Source: Atlantibacter subterraneus
Lineage (GTDB): Bacteria; Pseudomonadota; Gammaproteobacteria; Enterobacterales; Enterobacteriaceae
NCBI RefSeq assembly: GCF_007570865.1
Contig: NZ_VLPS01000001.1
Coordinates: 186,001 to 250,000 of the forward strand
Direction of reading: 5' to 3'
DNA length: 64,000 nt
Shown: in pieces, positions 20,457 to 29,877 of the stretch
Numbering within the stretch: position 1 is the first letter of the stretch
Layout of the letters: each line of letters opens with the position of its first letter
Notes under the pieces: model-generated
Databases searched by the model: none
What the model saw: only the letters and a program-made list of their open reading frames with translations
Told to the model about the DNA's origin: nothing
Program-made: the position numbers and the translations under genes

Positions 20457-20490
20457 TTGTAAACCATTTTAAAAAGAATTAGGTTTACGA
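20457..20490. promoter_or_regulatory. BirA operator (bioO)
   Basis: TTGTAAACC and GGTTTACGA are separated by 16 bases, the arrangement bound by the BirA-biotinyl-AMP dimer. One arm has a single change from TTGTAAACC. The site lies between the divergent bioA and bioB genes and would shut off both when biotin is sufficient. Confidence 0.9.
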
Positions 20491-20536
20491 GTATAAACCG
20501 AACCGATAAGAAGCAACACCCTTTTGGAGAAGCAAG

Positions 20537-21577
20537 ATGGCTGATTCCCCACGCTGGACACTGTCGCAAGTCACTGCACTGTTTGAAAAACCGCTCCTCG
20601 ATCTGCTGTTTGAGGCGCAGACCGTCCACCGTCAGCACTTCGATCCGCGCCAGGTGCAGGTCAGCACGCTGCTGTCGATCAAAACCGGGGCCTGCCCGGA
20701 AGACTGCAAATACTGCCCGCAAAGCTCGCGCTACAAAACCGGCCTCGAAGCCGAAAAACTGATGGAAGTGGAGCAGGTGCTGGATTCGGCGCGCAAGGCC
20801 AAAGCCGCCGGATCGACCCGTTTTTGCATGGGCGCAGCCTGGAAAAACCCTCACGAGCGCGATATGCCCTATCTGGAGCAGATGGTGCAGGGCGTCAAAT
20901 CCATGGGGCTGGAAGCCTGCATGACGCTGGGTACCCTGTCGGATAATCAGGCCCAGCGCCTGGCCTCGGCGGGGCTGGATTACTACAACCACAATCTTGA
21001 TACCTCCCCGGAATTCTACGGCAACATCATCACCACCCGCAGCTATCAGGAGCGCCTCGATACTCTGGATAAAGTGCGTGACGCCGGGATCAAAGTCTGT
21101 TCCGGCGGCATCGTCGGGCTGGGTGAAACCGTTACCGATCGCGCCGGGCTATTGTTGCAGCTGGCGAATCTGCCCACCCCGCCGGAAAGCGTGCCGATCA
21201 ACATGCTGGTGAAGGTGAAAGGCACGCCGCTGGCGGACAACGACGACGTCGATGCGTTTGACTTTATCCGCACCATCGCGGTAGCGCGCATCATGATGCC
21301 GACCTCGTTTGTACGCCTTTCCGCCGGGCGTGAGCAGATGAACGAGCAGACTCAGGCGATGTGCTTTATGGCAGGCGCCAACTCGATTTTCTATGGCTGC
21401 AAGCTGCTGACCACGCCAAACCCGGAAGAGGACAAAGATCTGCAACTGTTCCGCAAGCTGGGGATTAACCCGGAGCAAACGGCGGTGCTGTTGGGAGATA
21501 ACGAGCAGCAGCAGCGGCTGGAAGCGCAGCTCCAGACGCCGGATACCGATGATTATTACAACGCGGCGGTGGTATGA
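20537..21577 (+). CDS. bioB: Biotin synthase
   Basis: Radical SAM enzyme that inserts sulfur into dethiobiotin. The 346-residue protein has the 4Fe-4S motif Cys53-x3-Cys57-x2-Cys60 ([10 protein letters not shown]) and the further cysteines that hold the sacrificial 2Fe-2S cluster. GGAGAAGC precedes the ATG. The stop codon overlaps the bioF start (ATGA). It is first in bioBFCD. Confidence 0.97.
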   Translation: MADSPRWTLSQVTALFEKPLLDLLFEAQTVHRQHFDPRQVQVSTLLSIKTGACPEDCKYCPQSSRYKTGLEAEKLMEVEQVLDSARKAKAAGSTRFCMGAAWKNPHERDMPYLEQMVQGVKSMGLEACMTLGTLSDNQAQRLASAGLDYYNHNLDTSPEFYGNIITTRSYQERLDTLDKVRDAGIKVCSGGIVGLGETVTDRAGLLLQLANLPTPPESVPINMLVKVKGTPLADNDDVDAFDFIRTIAVARIMMPTSFVRLSAGREQMNEQTQAMCFMAGANSIFYGCKLLTTPNPEEDKDLQLFRKLGINPEQTAVLLGDNEQQQRLEAQLQTPDTDDYYNAAVV

Positions 21578-22719
21578 GCTGGCAACAGCGCATCGCAGCC
21601 GCCCTTGACGAACGCCGGTCGGTAAACGCCCTGCGTACCCGGATCGTCGGGGAAAGCGACGCCACCGGGTTTATCCACCAGGGCCAGCGCTACCGCAATT
21701 TTTCTGGTAACGACTATCTGGGATTAAGCCGCCATCCGGCTATCGTTGAGGCCTGGCAGCAGGGCGCGCAGCGCTACGGCGTGGGCAGCGGCGGCTCCGG
21801 GCACGTGACCGGCTTCCATCAGGCGCACCATCGGCTGGAGCAAACCCTGGCGGAGTGGCTGGGCTATTCGCGCGCATTGTTGTTTATCTCCGGGTTTTCG
21901 GCGAATCAGGCGGTAATAGGCGCGCTGATGCAAAAAGAGGATCGCATCGTCGCCGACAGGCTGAGCCACGCTTCGCTGCTGGAGGCCGCCAGCTTAAGCC
22001 CGGCGACCCTGCGCCGCTTTCACCATAACGACGTTGATTCGCTACAAGCGCTGCTGGATAAACCCCTGACCGGTCAGCAGCTGGCGATCACCGAAGGCGT
22101 ATTCAGTATGGATGGCGACCGCGCGCCGCTGGCAGAGATCGCGGCAGCGAAGCGCAACGCGCTGCTGATGGTGGATGACGCCCACGGCATCGGCGTGATG
22201 GGCGAGGGCGGGCGCGGCAGCTGTGCGGCGGCAAACGTCAAAGCGGATATTCTGGTGGTGACGTTCGGCAAAGCCTTTGGCCTGAGCGGCGCGGCGGTAC
22301 TGTGCAGCGACGATCTGGCGGATTATCTGTTGCAGTTCGCCCGGCACCTGATTTACAGCACCGCCATGCCGCCCGCCCAGGCGCACGCGCTGCAAACCGC
22401 CGTCACGGTGATCCAGCAGGCGGAGGAACAACGTGCCACGCTGCAACGCCATATCGCGCGTTTTCGCCGTCAGATGGTGCATATTCCGCTCCAGTTAGCC
22501 GATTCTCAGACCGCCATTCAGCCGATTATCGTCGGTGACAATCAACGTACCCTGCAACTGGCCGCCAGCCTGCGCGAACGCGGGCTGTGGGTGACCGCCA
22601 TTCGTCCGCCGACGGTGCCGACTGGCAGCGCCCGCTTGCGTATTACCCTGACGGCGGCCCATACCGAAAGCGATATCGACGCACTGCTGGAGGCGCTCCA
22701 TGACGTCACCCGTGAATAA
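21574..22719 (+). CDS. bioF: 8-Amino-7-oxononanoate synthase
   Basis: PLP-dependent condensation of pimeloyl-ACP (or CoA) with alanine to KAPA. The 381 residues show the alpha-oxoamine synthase pattern: [22 protein letters not shown], the PLP aspartate in [12 protein letters not shown] and the lysine in [12 protein letters not shown] near residue 236. Start overlaps bioB and its end overlaps bioC by 20 bases. Confidence 0.96.
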   Translation: MSWQQRIAAALDERRSVNALRTRIVGESDATGFIHQGQRYRNFSGNDYLGLSRHPAIVEAWQQGAQRYGVGSGGSGHVTGFHQAHHRLEQTLAEWLGYSRALLFISGFSANQAVIGALMQKEDRIVADRLSHASLLEAASLSPATLRRFHHNDVDSLQALLDKPLTGQQLAITEGVFSMDGDRAPLAEIAAAKRNALLMVDDAHGIGVMGEGGRGSCAAANVKADILVVTFGKAFGLSGAAVLCSDDLADYLLQFARHLIYSTAMPPAQAHALQTAVTVIQQAEEQRATLQRHIARFRRQMVHIPLQLADSQTAIQPIIVGDNQRTLQLAASLRERGLWVTAIRPPTVPTGSARLRITLTAAHTESDIDALLEALHDVTRE

Positions 22720-23458
22720 AACTGCCGTTGCCGCCGCCTTTGGCCGCGCCGCCGCGCACTATGACAGGCATGCCGCGTTTCAGCGTGAAAGCGGCGAGCG
22801 GCTGTTGCGGCTGCTGGATAAAACGTCGTTTGCCCGGGTGCTCGACGCGGGGTGCGGCACCGGCTACTTCAGCCGCTACTGGCAGCAGCAGGGGAGTGGC
22901 GTGACGGCGCTGGATCTCTCCGACGCGATGCTCAGCGCCGCCGAGGCGAATCAGGCGGCGCAGCGCTATCTGCAGGGTGATATTGAAAACCTGCCGCTGG
23001 CAGCGGAAAGCGTCGACTTAGCCTGGAGCAACCTGGCGGTGCAGTGGTGCAGCGATCTTGCTGATGGGGTCCGTGAGCTTTGGCGCGTAACGCGCCCCGG
23101 CGGACGTATCGCCTTCAGCACCCTGGTGGCCGGATCTCTCGACGAGCTGCACCAGGCATGGCGCGGCGTGGATAACGCCTGCCACGCCAATACGTTTTTG
23201 CCCGTCGAGACGGTGCTGGAAGCCTGCGCGCCATATCCGCTGCACTGGCAGCAAAGCCCGTTGACGCTGAATTTCGCCGATCCGCTCAGCGCCATGCAGT
23301 CGCTGAAGGGCATTGGCGCAACCCACCTTCATCGCGGGCGCGAAAATCGGGTATTGACCCGCAGCCAGCTACAGCAGCTGGCGCTGGCCTGGCCGCAGCA
23401 GGGCGGACGTTATCCGCTGACCTATCAACTTTTTTGTGGAGTCATAATCCGTGAGTAA
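22700..23458 (+). CDS. bioC: Malonyl-ACP O-methyltransferase
   Basis: SAM-dependent methyltransferase that masks malonyl-ACP so that fatty acid synthesis can build the pimeloyl chain. The 252 residues contain the SAM loop [15 protein letters not shown] near residue 45 and [12 protein letters not shown]. The frame starts inside the end of bioF and overlaps bioD by 8 bases, typical of the tightly coupled bioBFCD operon. Confidence 0.94.
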   Translation: MTSPVNKTAVAAAFGRAAAHYDRHAAFQRESGERLLRLLDKTSFARVLDAGCGTGYFSRYWQQQGSGVTALDLSDAMLSAAEANQAAQRYLQGDIENLPLAAESVDLAWSNLAVQWCSDLADGVRELWRVTRPGGRIAFSTLVAGSLDELHQAWRGVDNACHANTFLPVETVLEACAPYPLHWQQSPLTLNFADPLSAMQSLKGIGATHLHRGRENRVLTRSQLQQLALAWPQQGGRYPLTYQLFCGVIIRE

Positions 23459-24128
23459 ACGCTGGTTCATCACCGGAACCGATACCGAAGTGGGCAAAAC
23501 CGTCGCCAGCTGTGCGTTATTGCAGGCGGCAAACCGCGCGGGCTACCGCACAGCCGGATATAAGCCCGTTGCTTCCGGCAGCGACCTCACCCCTGAGGGC
23601 GTGCGCAACGGCGATGCGCTGGCGCTTCAGCGCAACAGTTCGCTGGCGCTGGGATATAGCGAAGTTAACCCGTACGTGTTTGAAGAACCCACTTCGCCGC
23701 ACCTGGTGAGCCGTACGACAGGCATCGCCATTGAACGCGCCGTGATATCACAGGGGCTGGCGGCGCTGGAACAGAAAGCCGACTGGGTGCAGGTGGAGGG
23801 CGCTGGCGGCTGGTTTACCCCGCTCAGTGAAACCTGGACCTTTGCCGAGTGGGTGAGGGAACAACAGTTGCCGGTGATCCTGGTGGTGGGCGTGAAGCTG
23901 GGCTGCATCAATCACGCCATGCTGACCGCCGCTGCGGTGCAAGCCGCCGGGCTGCGGCTGGCGGGATGGATCGCCAATGACGTTACGCCGCCTGGCGCAC
24001 GCCATCAGGACTATTTAGCCTCGCTGCAGGCGCGTATCCCCGCGCCGATGCTGGGCGAAATCCCGTGGCTTGACGACCCGTTTACCCAGGATACGGGCCG
24101 TTTTCTGGATATCTCCCTGCTGGATTAG
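23451..24128 (+). CDS. bioD: Dethiobiotin synthetase
   Basis: ATP-dependent carboxylation of DAPA to dethiobiotin. The 225-residue protein has the P-loop [13 protein letters not shown] near residues 8-20, the PVASGSD segment and the [12 protein letters not shown] motif. It starts with GTG inside the end of bioC. Its stop overlaps the stop codon of the convergent ABC ATPase gene by 4 bases. Confidence 0.95.
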   Translation: MSKRWFITGTDTEVGKTVASCALLQAANRAGYRTAGYKPVASGSDLTPEGVRNGDALALQRNSSLALGYSEVNPYVFEEPTSPHLVSRTTGIAIERAVISQGLAALEQKADWVQVEGAGGWFTPLSETWTFAEWVREQQLPVILVVGVKLGCINHAMLTAAAVQAAGLRLAGWIANDVTPPGARHQDYLASLQARIPAPMLGEIPWLDDPFTQDTGRFLDISLLD

Positions 24129-24835
24129 CAGTGAATCAAGGGCAGCAGGCGCGGGTTATCAAGCTGCGCCACGCTGCCCTGGGCCACGCTTCTGCCCTTA
24201 TGCAACAGACAGAAGCGCTCGGCGACGCGGCGAATAAACGACATCCGCTGCTCCACCATCAATATCGACAGGCCGAAATCTCGGTTCAGCCGCAGCAGCA
24301 CATCCCCCAACTTGTGAATAAACCCGGCGCTGTTGCCGCGCGTCGGCTCATCGAGGATCAGTAATCTCGGTTGAATGACCAGCGCATTCGCCAGCGCCAG
24401 CCGCTGCTGATTTTCATCGCTCAACGCCGCGCCGCGCGTGTGGCGCAGCGGATAAAGCTCGGGAAACAGCGTAAAGGTTGATTCCGGGATCGCGCCGTGG
24501 GTTTCTCCGGCGGCGCGCAGGGCGATTTGCAGGTTCTCCTCCACCGTCAGGCCGGAAAAAATCCGCCGGTCGTGCGGCACGTAGCCGATGCCCAGCGCCG
24601 CGCGCATATCGGCGCTGGCGTCGTTCAGCTGCTGCGGCGCAAGCCCACCATGCCGCCAGACGATAGTGCCGCTCTGTACCGGCAGATGCCCGGTAATGCA
24701 GTTCAGCAGCGTGGTTTTGCCCATCCCCTGCGCACCGGTAATGCAGATGCACTCTCCCGGCAGCATCTCCAGATCTACATTCCATAAAACATGGCGTTCA
24801 CCATAAAACTGATTCACTGAATGCAAACTCAACAT
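24125..24835 (-). CDS. Lone UrtE/LivF-like ABC ATPase with altered Q- and signature loops
   Basis: A 236-residue nucleotide-binding protein closest in pattern to UrtE/LivF, the second ATPase of urea and branched-chain amino acid importers. Walker A is intact (GAQGMGKTT, residues 34-42), as are Walker B (LLILDEPTRG, near 158) and the LMVEQ switch region. Two loops deviate: the Q-loop reads IGYVPHDRRIF (His88 in place of the usual Gln), and the signature reads ALSDENQQRLAL (139-143) instead of LSGGQ. No permease, binding protein or second ATPase lies nearby. An AGGAG site precedes the ATG. A sigma54-like promoter and NtrC-like site lie upstream. It may be a remnant of an urt operon or a re-purposed ATPase. 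No function is assigned. Confidence 0.8.
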   Translation of the reverse strand: MLSLHSVNQFYGERHVLWNVDLEMLPGECICITGAQGMGKTTLLNCITGHLPVQSGTIVWRHGGLAPQQLNDASADMRAALGIGYVPHDRRIFSGLTVEENLQIALRAAGETHGAIPESTFTLFPELYPLRHTRGAALSDENQQRLALANALVIQPRLLILDEPTRGNSAGFIHKLGDVLLRLNRDFGLSILMVEQRMSFIRRVAERFCLLHKGRSVAQGSVAQLDNPRLLPLIHC

Positions 24836-24874
24836 AAGCGCTCCTGGGTTGTACCGCGGCGGATTCAGGGATGC

Positions 24875-24890
24875 TGCAATTCCTCTGCCA
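24875..24890 (-). promoter_or_regulatory. Sigma54-type promoter of the ABC ATPase gene
   Basis: On the minus strand the bases read TGGCAGAGGAATTGCA: the -24 GG and -12 GC have the exact sigma54 spacing and only one of the core consensus bases (TGGCAC-N5-TTGCA) differs. A start site about 12 bases downstream would leave a leader of some 28 bases with AGGAG before the ATG at 24835. Confidence 0.6.
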
Positions 24891-24985
24891 GGGTGGTGGC
24901 AGATGAGCCAGCAGAGGGAAAATTAGGACTAAACTCACATATTCGGCCTATTCCCGCTGTTGCGGGCGAGGGCGCAAGATAGCGC

Positions 24986-25023
24986 TGCACTTTAACAGTG
25001 CTTTAACATTCAGCGCTGGTGCA
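24986..25023. promoter_or_regulatory. NtrC-like sites upstream of the ABC ATPase promoter
   Basis: GCACT and AGTGC with a 5-base spacer (24987-25001) give the geometry of an NtrC dimer site. A GGTGCA half-site follows, its inferred centre 21 bp away. They lie roughly 120-150 bp upstream of the predicted start, a usual enhancer distance. Confidence 0.5.
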
Positions 25024-25181
25024 GCGAGAGTTTGCCGACCGGTACGGTTGCGCAACGATTTCCGTCAGCGTGCCAGGTTTGGCAAAAAACCACCAAAATT
25101 AGCGATAAATTTTTTTTTACCCCACCGGCGCACAAAAAACAGGGTTTCTGCTGGGCGGCAGGGCATCAGGGCTGCAACCAC

Positions 25182-25204
25182 TTATCCACTATTCCTGTGG
25201 ATAA
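25182..25204. promoter_or_regulatory. Facing pair of DnaA-box-like sequences
   Basis: TTATCCACT (25182-25190, one mismatch to TTATNCACA) faces TGTGGATAA (25196-25204, the complement of a perfect TTATCCACA) across 5 bases. They lie about 390 bp before uvrB. Confidence 0.5.
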
Positions 25205-25329
25205 CCTTGTGCATTAGAGTTAGAAAACTGGTGGGAAGCGAGAGAATACGCGGCTTGCGCATGAATTGACGCGAAAGGCGGCTGATAAAAATTTAGCTTA
25301 TTTTCCAATAGATTATATAAAAGCAATGG

Positions 25330-25368
25330 TTGTCAAAAAAGTGTCATCGGCTGCCATAAAACTTTCAT
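25330..25368 (+). promoter_or_regulatory. Tandem Pho-box-like sequences
   Basis: TTGTCAAAAAAGTGTCAT (25330-25347) and CTGCCATAAAACTTTCAT (25351-25368) resemble the PhoB box CTGTCATAWAWCTGTCAY; the second matches at 16 of 18. The four TGTCA-like units start at 25331, 25342, 25352 and 25363, close to the 11-bp period of PhoB binding. Confidence 0.4.
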
Positions 25369-25499
25369 TACCTTGCTTGACAACTGTTAAAAAACCGGTT
25401 CGTTTGGGGATAACCCCTGCCAGCCAGTGAAATGCCTGGTTTGCGACTTTTCAGCGGCTGGCAACCGCTAAATATTTGTCTTAACTCAAGTCTATCCGG

Positions 25500-25519
25500 T
25501 ACTGGTTTTTTATCCAGTC
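25500..25519. promoter_or_regulatory. LexA box of uvrB
   Basis: TACTGGTTTTTTATCCAGTC has CTG-N10-CAG with good flanks and sits about 70 bp before the uvrB start, as in E. coli. It makes uvrB inducible by DNA damage. Confidence 0.88.
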
Positions 25520-25588
25520 TTTTGCGTTGGCAAATTGACCGTGAGGGAGTAAAATTATCCATTCCCCTCGCAACGCGTCAGGTATCCC

Positions 25589-27610
25589 ATGAGCAAACCC
25601 TTCAAACTCAATTCCGCTTTTACGCCCTCCGGCGACCAGCCAGAGGCGATCCGCCGTCTGAAAGAGGGGCTTGAGGATGGCCTTGCCCATCAAACGCTGC
25701 TTGGGGTAACCGGCTCGGGGAAAACGTTCACCGTGGCGAACGTGATTGCCGATTTGCAGCGCCCAACCATGGTGCTGGCACCCAACAAAACCCTGGCGGC
25801 GCAGCTGTATGGCGAGATGAAAGAGTTCTTCCCGGATAACGCCGTGGAGTATTTCGTTTCTTACTACGATTACTACCAGCCTGAAGCCTACGTGCCGAGC
25901 TCTGATACCTTTATCGAGAAAGACGCCTCGGTGAACGAACACATCGAGCAGATGCGTTTATCCGCCACCAAAGCGCTGCTCGAACGCCGGGACGTGGTGG
26001 TGGTGGCGTCGGTGTCTGCCATCTACGGTCTGGGCGACCCGGATCTGTATCTCAAGATGATGCTGCACCTCACAAACGGCATGATTATCGACCAGCGCGC
26101 CATTCTGCGCCGGCTGGCGGAATTGCAGTACACCCGCAACGATCAGGCGTTCCAGCGCGGTACCTTCCGGGTGCGCGGCGAGGTGATCGACATCTTCCCG
26201 GCGGAATCGGATGACATGGCGCTGCGCGTGGAGCTGTTCGATGAAGAAGTGGAGCGGCTGTCGCTGTTTGACCCGCTCACCGGCCAGGTGGAAGGGGTGA
26301 TCCCGCGCTTTACCATCTACCCGAAAACCCACTACGTGACGCCGCGCGAGCGCATCGTGCAGGCGATGGAAGAGATCAAGGTGGAGCTGGCGGATCGCCG
26401 CAAGGTGCTGCTGGCCAATAACAAACTGCTGGAAGAACAGCGCCTGACCCAGCGCACCCAGTTCGATTTAGAGATGATGAACGAGCTGGGTTACTGCTCG
26501 GGCATCGAAAACTACTCGCGCTATCTCTCCGGGCGCGGGCCGGGCGAAGCGCCGCCAACCCTGTTTGACTACCTGCCTGCCGACGGCCTGCTGGTGGTGG
26601 ATGAATCCCACGTGACCATCCCGCAAATCGGCGGCATGTACCGTGGCGACCGGGCGCGTAAAGAGACCCTGGTAGAGTACGGCTTCCGGCTGCCTTCGGC
26701 ACTGGATAACCGTCCGATGAAATTTGAAGAATTCGAAGCGCTGGCCCCGCAGACCATTTACGTGTCGGCCACGCCGGGCAACTACGAGCTGGAAAAATCG
26801 GGCAGCGAGATTATTGACCAGGTGGTGCGTCCTACCGGGCTGCTCGATCCGGTTATCGAAGTACGACCGGTGGCGACCCAGGTGGACGATCTGCTGTCGG
26901 AAATCCGCAAGCGCGCCGCCATCAACGAGCGCGTGCTGGTCACCACCCTGACCAAACGCATGGCGGAAGACCTGACTGAATATCTCGAAGAGCACGGCGA
27001 GAAGGTGCGCTATCTGCACTCGGATATCGACACCGTGGAGCGTATGGAAATCATCCGCGACCTGCGTCTGGGCGAATTTGACGTGCTGGTGGGGATTAAC
27101 TTACTGCGCGAAGGCCTGGATATGCCGGAAGTCTCGCTGGTGGCGATTCTGGACGCCGATAAAGAGGGCTTCCTGCGTTCCGAACGCTCGCTTATCCAGA
27201 CCATTGGCCGCGCGGCGCGTAACGTTAACGGCAAAGCGATCCTCTACGGGGATAAAATCACCCCGTCGATGGCCAAAGCCATTGGCGAGACCGAACGCCG
27301 TCGCGAGAAGCAGCAGCGCTATAACGAAGAGCACGGCATCGTGCCGCAAGGGCTTAACAAGAAGGTGGTGGATATTCTGTCGCTGGGCAGCGGTATCGCC
27401 AAAACCCGCAACAAAGGCAAGGGGAAAGCACGCAGCGCCGCCGAGGTGGAAGCAGCAGAACTGGCGCTTACGCCAAAAGCGCTCCAGCAGAAAATCCATC
27501 AGCTGGAAGCGCAGATGCTGCAACATGCGCAAAATCTGGAGTTCGAAGAGGCTGCGGCTATCCGCGATCAGCTGCACCAGCTGCGCGAACTGTTTATCGC
27601 TGCCTCCTGA
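25589..27610 (+). CDS. uvrB: Excinuclease ABC subunit B
   Basis: The damage-verifying helicase-like subunit of nucleotide excision repair, loaded by UvrA and bound by UvrC. The 673 residues match E. coli UvrB. Walker A is [12 protein letters not shown] near residue 39, the beta-hairpin is [12 protein letters not shown] near 92-103, DESH is the helicase motif II, and TIGRAARN is motif VI. The C-terminal UVR domain ([28 protein letters not shown]) binds UvrC. CAGG precedes the ATG. It is convergent with yvcK, 9 bases apart. Confidence 0.98.
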   Translation: MSKPFKLNSAFTPSGDQPEAIRRLKEGLEDGLAHQTLLGVTGSGKTFTVANVIADLQRPTMVLAPNKTLAAQLYGEMKEFFPDNAVEYFVSYYDYYQPEAYVPSSDTFIEKDASVNEHIEQMRLSATKALLERRDVVVVASVSAIYGLGDPDLYLKMMLHLTNGMIIDQRAILRRLAELQYTRNDQAFQRGTFRVRGEVIDIFPAESDDMALRVELFDEEVERLSLFDPLTGQVEGVIPRFTIYPKTHYVTPRERIVQAMEEIKVELADRRKVLLANNKLLEEQRLTQRTQFDLEMMNELGYCSGIENYSRYLSGRGPGEAPPTLFDYLPADGLLVVDESHVTIPQIGGMYRGDRARKETLVEYGFRLPSALDNRPMKFEEFEALAPQTIYVSATPGNYELEKSGSEIIDQVVRPTGLLDPVIEVRPVATQVDDLLSEIRKRAAINERVLVTTLTKRMAEDLTEYLEEHGEKVRYLHSDIDTVERMEIIRDLRLGEFDVLVGINLLREGLDMPEVSLVAILDADKEGFLRSERSLIQTIGRAARNVNGKAILYGDKITPSMAKAIGETERRREKQQRYNEEHGIVPQGLNKKVVDILSLGSGIAKTRNKGKGKARSAAEVEAAELALTPKALQQKIHQLEAQMLQHAQNLEFEEAAAIRDQLHQLRELFIAAS

Positions 27611-27619
27611 TCGCCAGGT

Positions 27620-28528
27620 TTACCCCATCTTCTGGACCACTTTATCCAGTGCCGCCCGCAGCAAATGCCTGTCGTGGCGGTAAGGGATATCTTCCGCTTC
27701 CAGCGGCTCCTGAATAATCACCTTGTCTACCAGCCCGGAAACATCGACTTTCGGGCCAACCACCACGGCATCCACCAGCGGTTTACCCACATAACGTTCC
27801 ATAATGGCCAGTTTTTCCGGGATCGACAGCTGCGCTGCGGGGACGCTCAGCTCGCGACCTAAATTGCCAATGTAGACCACCGGCGCGGGAGTACGCCTCA
27901 GCGCCTGAGCCAGATCCGGCAACAGCAGCAGCGGCATCAGGCTGGTGTAAAAACTTCCCGGCCCCATTAGGATCAAATCCGCTTCGCCGATCGCCTGCAG
28001 CGCCTCGCGGGTCGCTGGCGCAGTGGGGTACAGCGACAGCTGCTGCGGCGGCTCGCGTAGCTGATCGATGTTAACCTCACCGTAGACATCGTTGCCTTCA
28101 GCATCGGTAGCCATCAAATCCACCGGTTGCTCAGACATCGGAATTAAAAACGCATCCACTTTCAGCAGGTTTCTTATTAAATTGATGGCCTCTAACGGCC
28201 TGACGCTTAAGTGATCTAAGGCCTTTAACATCAGATTTCCGAGGTTATGGCCGGATAATTCGCCATTACCGCTAAAACGATACTCAAACATCGCGGAAGC
28301 GACGCTCGGTTCGGTAATTAACTGGTTTAAGCAGTTGCGCATATCACCCCAGGCGATACCCCCTTCGGAGCGGCGAATACGGCCCGTAGATCCCCCGTTA
28401 TCGGTAGTGGTCACGATACCGGTCAGGCGGGAGCCCAGGGAGGAGAGCGAGGACATCACGCGTCCTAAACCATGCCCGCCGCCGAGCGCCACCACCCGGT
28501 CTAAATCCGCTAAGGTGCGATTACGCAT
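27620..28528 (-). CDS. ybhK: YvcK/CofD-like protein YbhK
   Basis: Cytoplasmic protein of 302 residues, the E. coli YbhK length. The N-terminal glycine-rich [17 protein letters not shown] binds a nucleotide-sugar or F420-like ligand in the CofD/UPF0052 family. The middle has [13 protein letters not shown] and [10 protein letters not shown]. Bacillus YvcK affects central carbon metabolism and cell shape and binds UDP-GlcNAc. For the enterobacterial protein the role is unknown. Monocistronic, divergent from moaA. Confidence 0.9.
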   Translation of the reverse strand: MRNRTLADLDRVVALGGGHGLGRVMSSLSSLGSRLTGIVTTTDNGGSTGRIRRSEGGIAWGDMRNCLNQLITEPSVASAMFEYRFSGNGELSGHNLGNLMLKALDHLSVRPLEAINLIRNLLKVDAFLIPMSEQPVDLMATDAEGNDVYGEVNIDQLREPPQQLSLYPTAPATREALQAIGEADLILMGPGSFYTSLMPLLLLPDLAQALRRTPAPVVYIGNLGRELSVPAAQLSIPEKLAIMERYVGKPLVDAVVVGPKVDVSGLVDKVIIQEPLEAEDIPYRHDRHLLRAALDKVVQKMG

Positions 28529-28665
28529 AGATGTTCCTTCATTCTGTTGATAAGCAATACGTTAGCTCAAACCATAAAAAAGACGAACCTTGCGGATTAA
28601 AATGATGCATGTCAAAACAAAACCGCGAGTTTTACGTATTCTGTAACGAAATCGCAGAATAACAT

Positions 28666-28689
28666 CGTTATATACAATTTTATACAGCG
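28666..28689. promoter_or_regulatory. ModE-type site upstream of moaA
   Basis: CGTTATATAC and TATACAGCG are the arms of a 24-bp imperfect inverted repeat of the same length and left arm as the modA operator. E. coli moaA is also ModE-regulated. The half on the right is weaker. Confidence 0.6.
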
Positions 28690-28759
28690 AAATTGAACAT
28701 GGCAGGCGCGTTTAATCCACGCTACTATGCCAGTAACCCGCTTCATAATGTGAAGCATA

Positions 28760-28866
28760 CACTCAAGCCTCTTTGCCTACGTCGATGATATGGCAGTTTG
28801 GCCGTGACAAACGTCACCAGGGTGCAGAAAGAAATGCCTGCATCTCCCGTATCTGGAAAGGTGTAC
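28760..28866 (+). ncRNA. Moco riboswitch in the moaA leader
   Basis: The leader before the moaA ATG carries the conserved blocks of the E. coli moaA Moco RNA: CTCTTTGCCTACGTC, the hairpin GTGAC-AAAC-GTCAC (28804-28817), the stem TGCAG/CTGCA (28823-28842), and GGAAAGGTGTAC, which contains the ribosome-binding site. In E. coli this RNA represses translation of moaA when molybdenum cofactor is plentiful. The 5' edge is approximate. Confidence 0.8.
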
Positions 28867-29856
28867 ATGGTCTCTCAACTTACCGATGCCTTCGCGCGTA
28901 AGTTTTTTTACTTACGTTTGTCGATTACCGATGTGTGTAACTTCCGTTGCACCTACTGCCTGCCGGATGGCTATAAGCCTGCCGGGCACACCAATAAAAG
29001 CTTTCTCAGCGTCGAAGAAATTCGCCGCGTGGCGCGCGCGTTCGCCAATATGGGCACCGAAAAAGTGCGCCTGACCGGCGGCGAGCCGTCGCTGCGTCGC
29101 GACTTCACCGATATCATCGCCGCTATCCGCGAAAACGAAAATATCCGCCAGATTGCCGTGACCACTAACGGCTATCGGCTGGCGCGCGACGTCGCCGCCT
29201 GGCGCGATGCCGGGTTAACGGCGATTAACGTCAGCGTCGACAGCCTCGACGCCCGCCAGTTTCACGCGATTACCGGCCAGGACAAATTCCATCAGGTGAT
29301 GGACGGCATTGACGCCGCCTTTGACGCCGGTTTCAGCAAAGTTAAAGTCAATACCGTGCTGATGCGCGACGTGAATCATCATCAGCTCGACACCTTCCTC
29401 AACTGGATCCAGCCGCGCCCTATCCAATTACGCTTTATCGAGCTGATGGAAACTGGCGAGGGCAGCGACCTGTTCAAAAAGCACCATATCTCCGGCATGA
29501 CGCTGCGCGATGAGCTGTTAAAGCGCGGCTGGATCCATCAGATCCGCCAGCGCAGCGACGGCCCGGCCCAGGTGTTCTGCCACCCGGATTACGCGGGCGA
29601 AATTGGCCTGATCATGCCGTATGAGAAAGATTTCTGCGCCAGCTGCAACCGGCTGCGGGTCTCTTCGCTGGGCAAACTGCACTTATGCCTGTTTGGCGAA
29701 GGCGGCGTGGATCTGCGCGATTTGCTGGAGGAAGATGCACAGCAAGCGGCGCTGGAAGCGCGTATCGCCGAGGCGCTGCACCATAAAAAACAGACGCATT
29801 TCCTGCATCAGGGAAATACCGGGATCACCCAGAATCTGTCATACATCGGCGGTTAA
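28867..29856 (+). CDS. moaA: GTP 3',8-cyclase, molybdopterin synthesis protein A
   Basis: Radical SAM enzyme that, with MoaC, turns GTP into cyclic pyranopterin monophosphate. The start at 28867 ([13 protein letters not shown]) gives 329 residues, the E. coli length; longer frames run into the riboswitch. The SAM cluster motif is Cys24-x3-Cys28-x2-Cys31 (CNFRCTYC); the C-terminal cluster is [11 protein letters not shown] with a later cysteine at HLCLF, and the protein ends in YIGG, the family's essential C-terminal GG. First gene of moaABCDE. Confidence 0.97.
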   Translation: MVSQLTDAFARKFFYLRLSITDVCNFRCTYCLPDGYKPAGHTNKSFLSVEEIRRVARAFANMGTEKVRLTGGEPSLRRDFTDIIAAIRENENIRQIAVTTNGYRLARDVAAWRDAGLTAINVSVDSLDARQFHAITGQDKFHQVMDGIDAAFDAGFSKVKVNTVLMRDVNHHQLDTFLNWIQPRPIQLRFIELMETGEGSDLFKKHHISGMTLRDELLKRGWIHQIRQRSDGPAQVFCHPDYAGEIGLIMPYEKDFCASCNRLRVSSLGKLHLCLFGEGGVDLRDLLEEDAQQAALEARIAEALHHKKQTHFLHQGNTGITQNLSYIGG

Positions 29857-29877
29857 GCCGGTCCTCAGGAGAACACT

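Larger units (their letters stand above)
24836..25588. other. Long intergenic control region between the ABC ATPase and uvrB
   Basis: About 750 bases with no gene I can support. On the minus strand it holds the sigma54-like promoter and NtrC-like sites of the ABC ATPase (24875-25023). On the plus strand it holds two facing DnaA-box-like sequences (25182-25204), two Pho-box-like sequences (25330-25368) and the uvrB LexA box (25500-25519). The frames open here are short and lack family features. Confidence 0.6.

Noticed and set aside
25032-25269. Short frames before uvrB
   Set aside because: They have no ribosome-binding site and lie over control sequences (DnaA-box-like pair).
25377-25390. 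TTGACA and TGTTAA downstream of the Pho-box-like repeats as a promoter
   Set aside because: The two words are far too close to form a -35/-10 pair, and the -10 is not at the usual distance from a Pho box.
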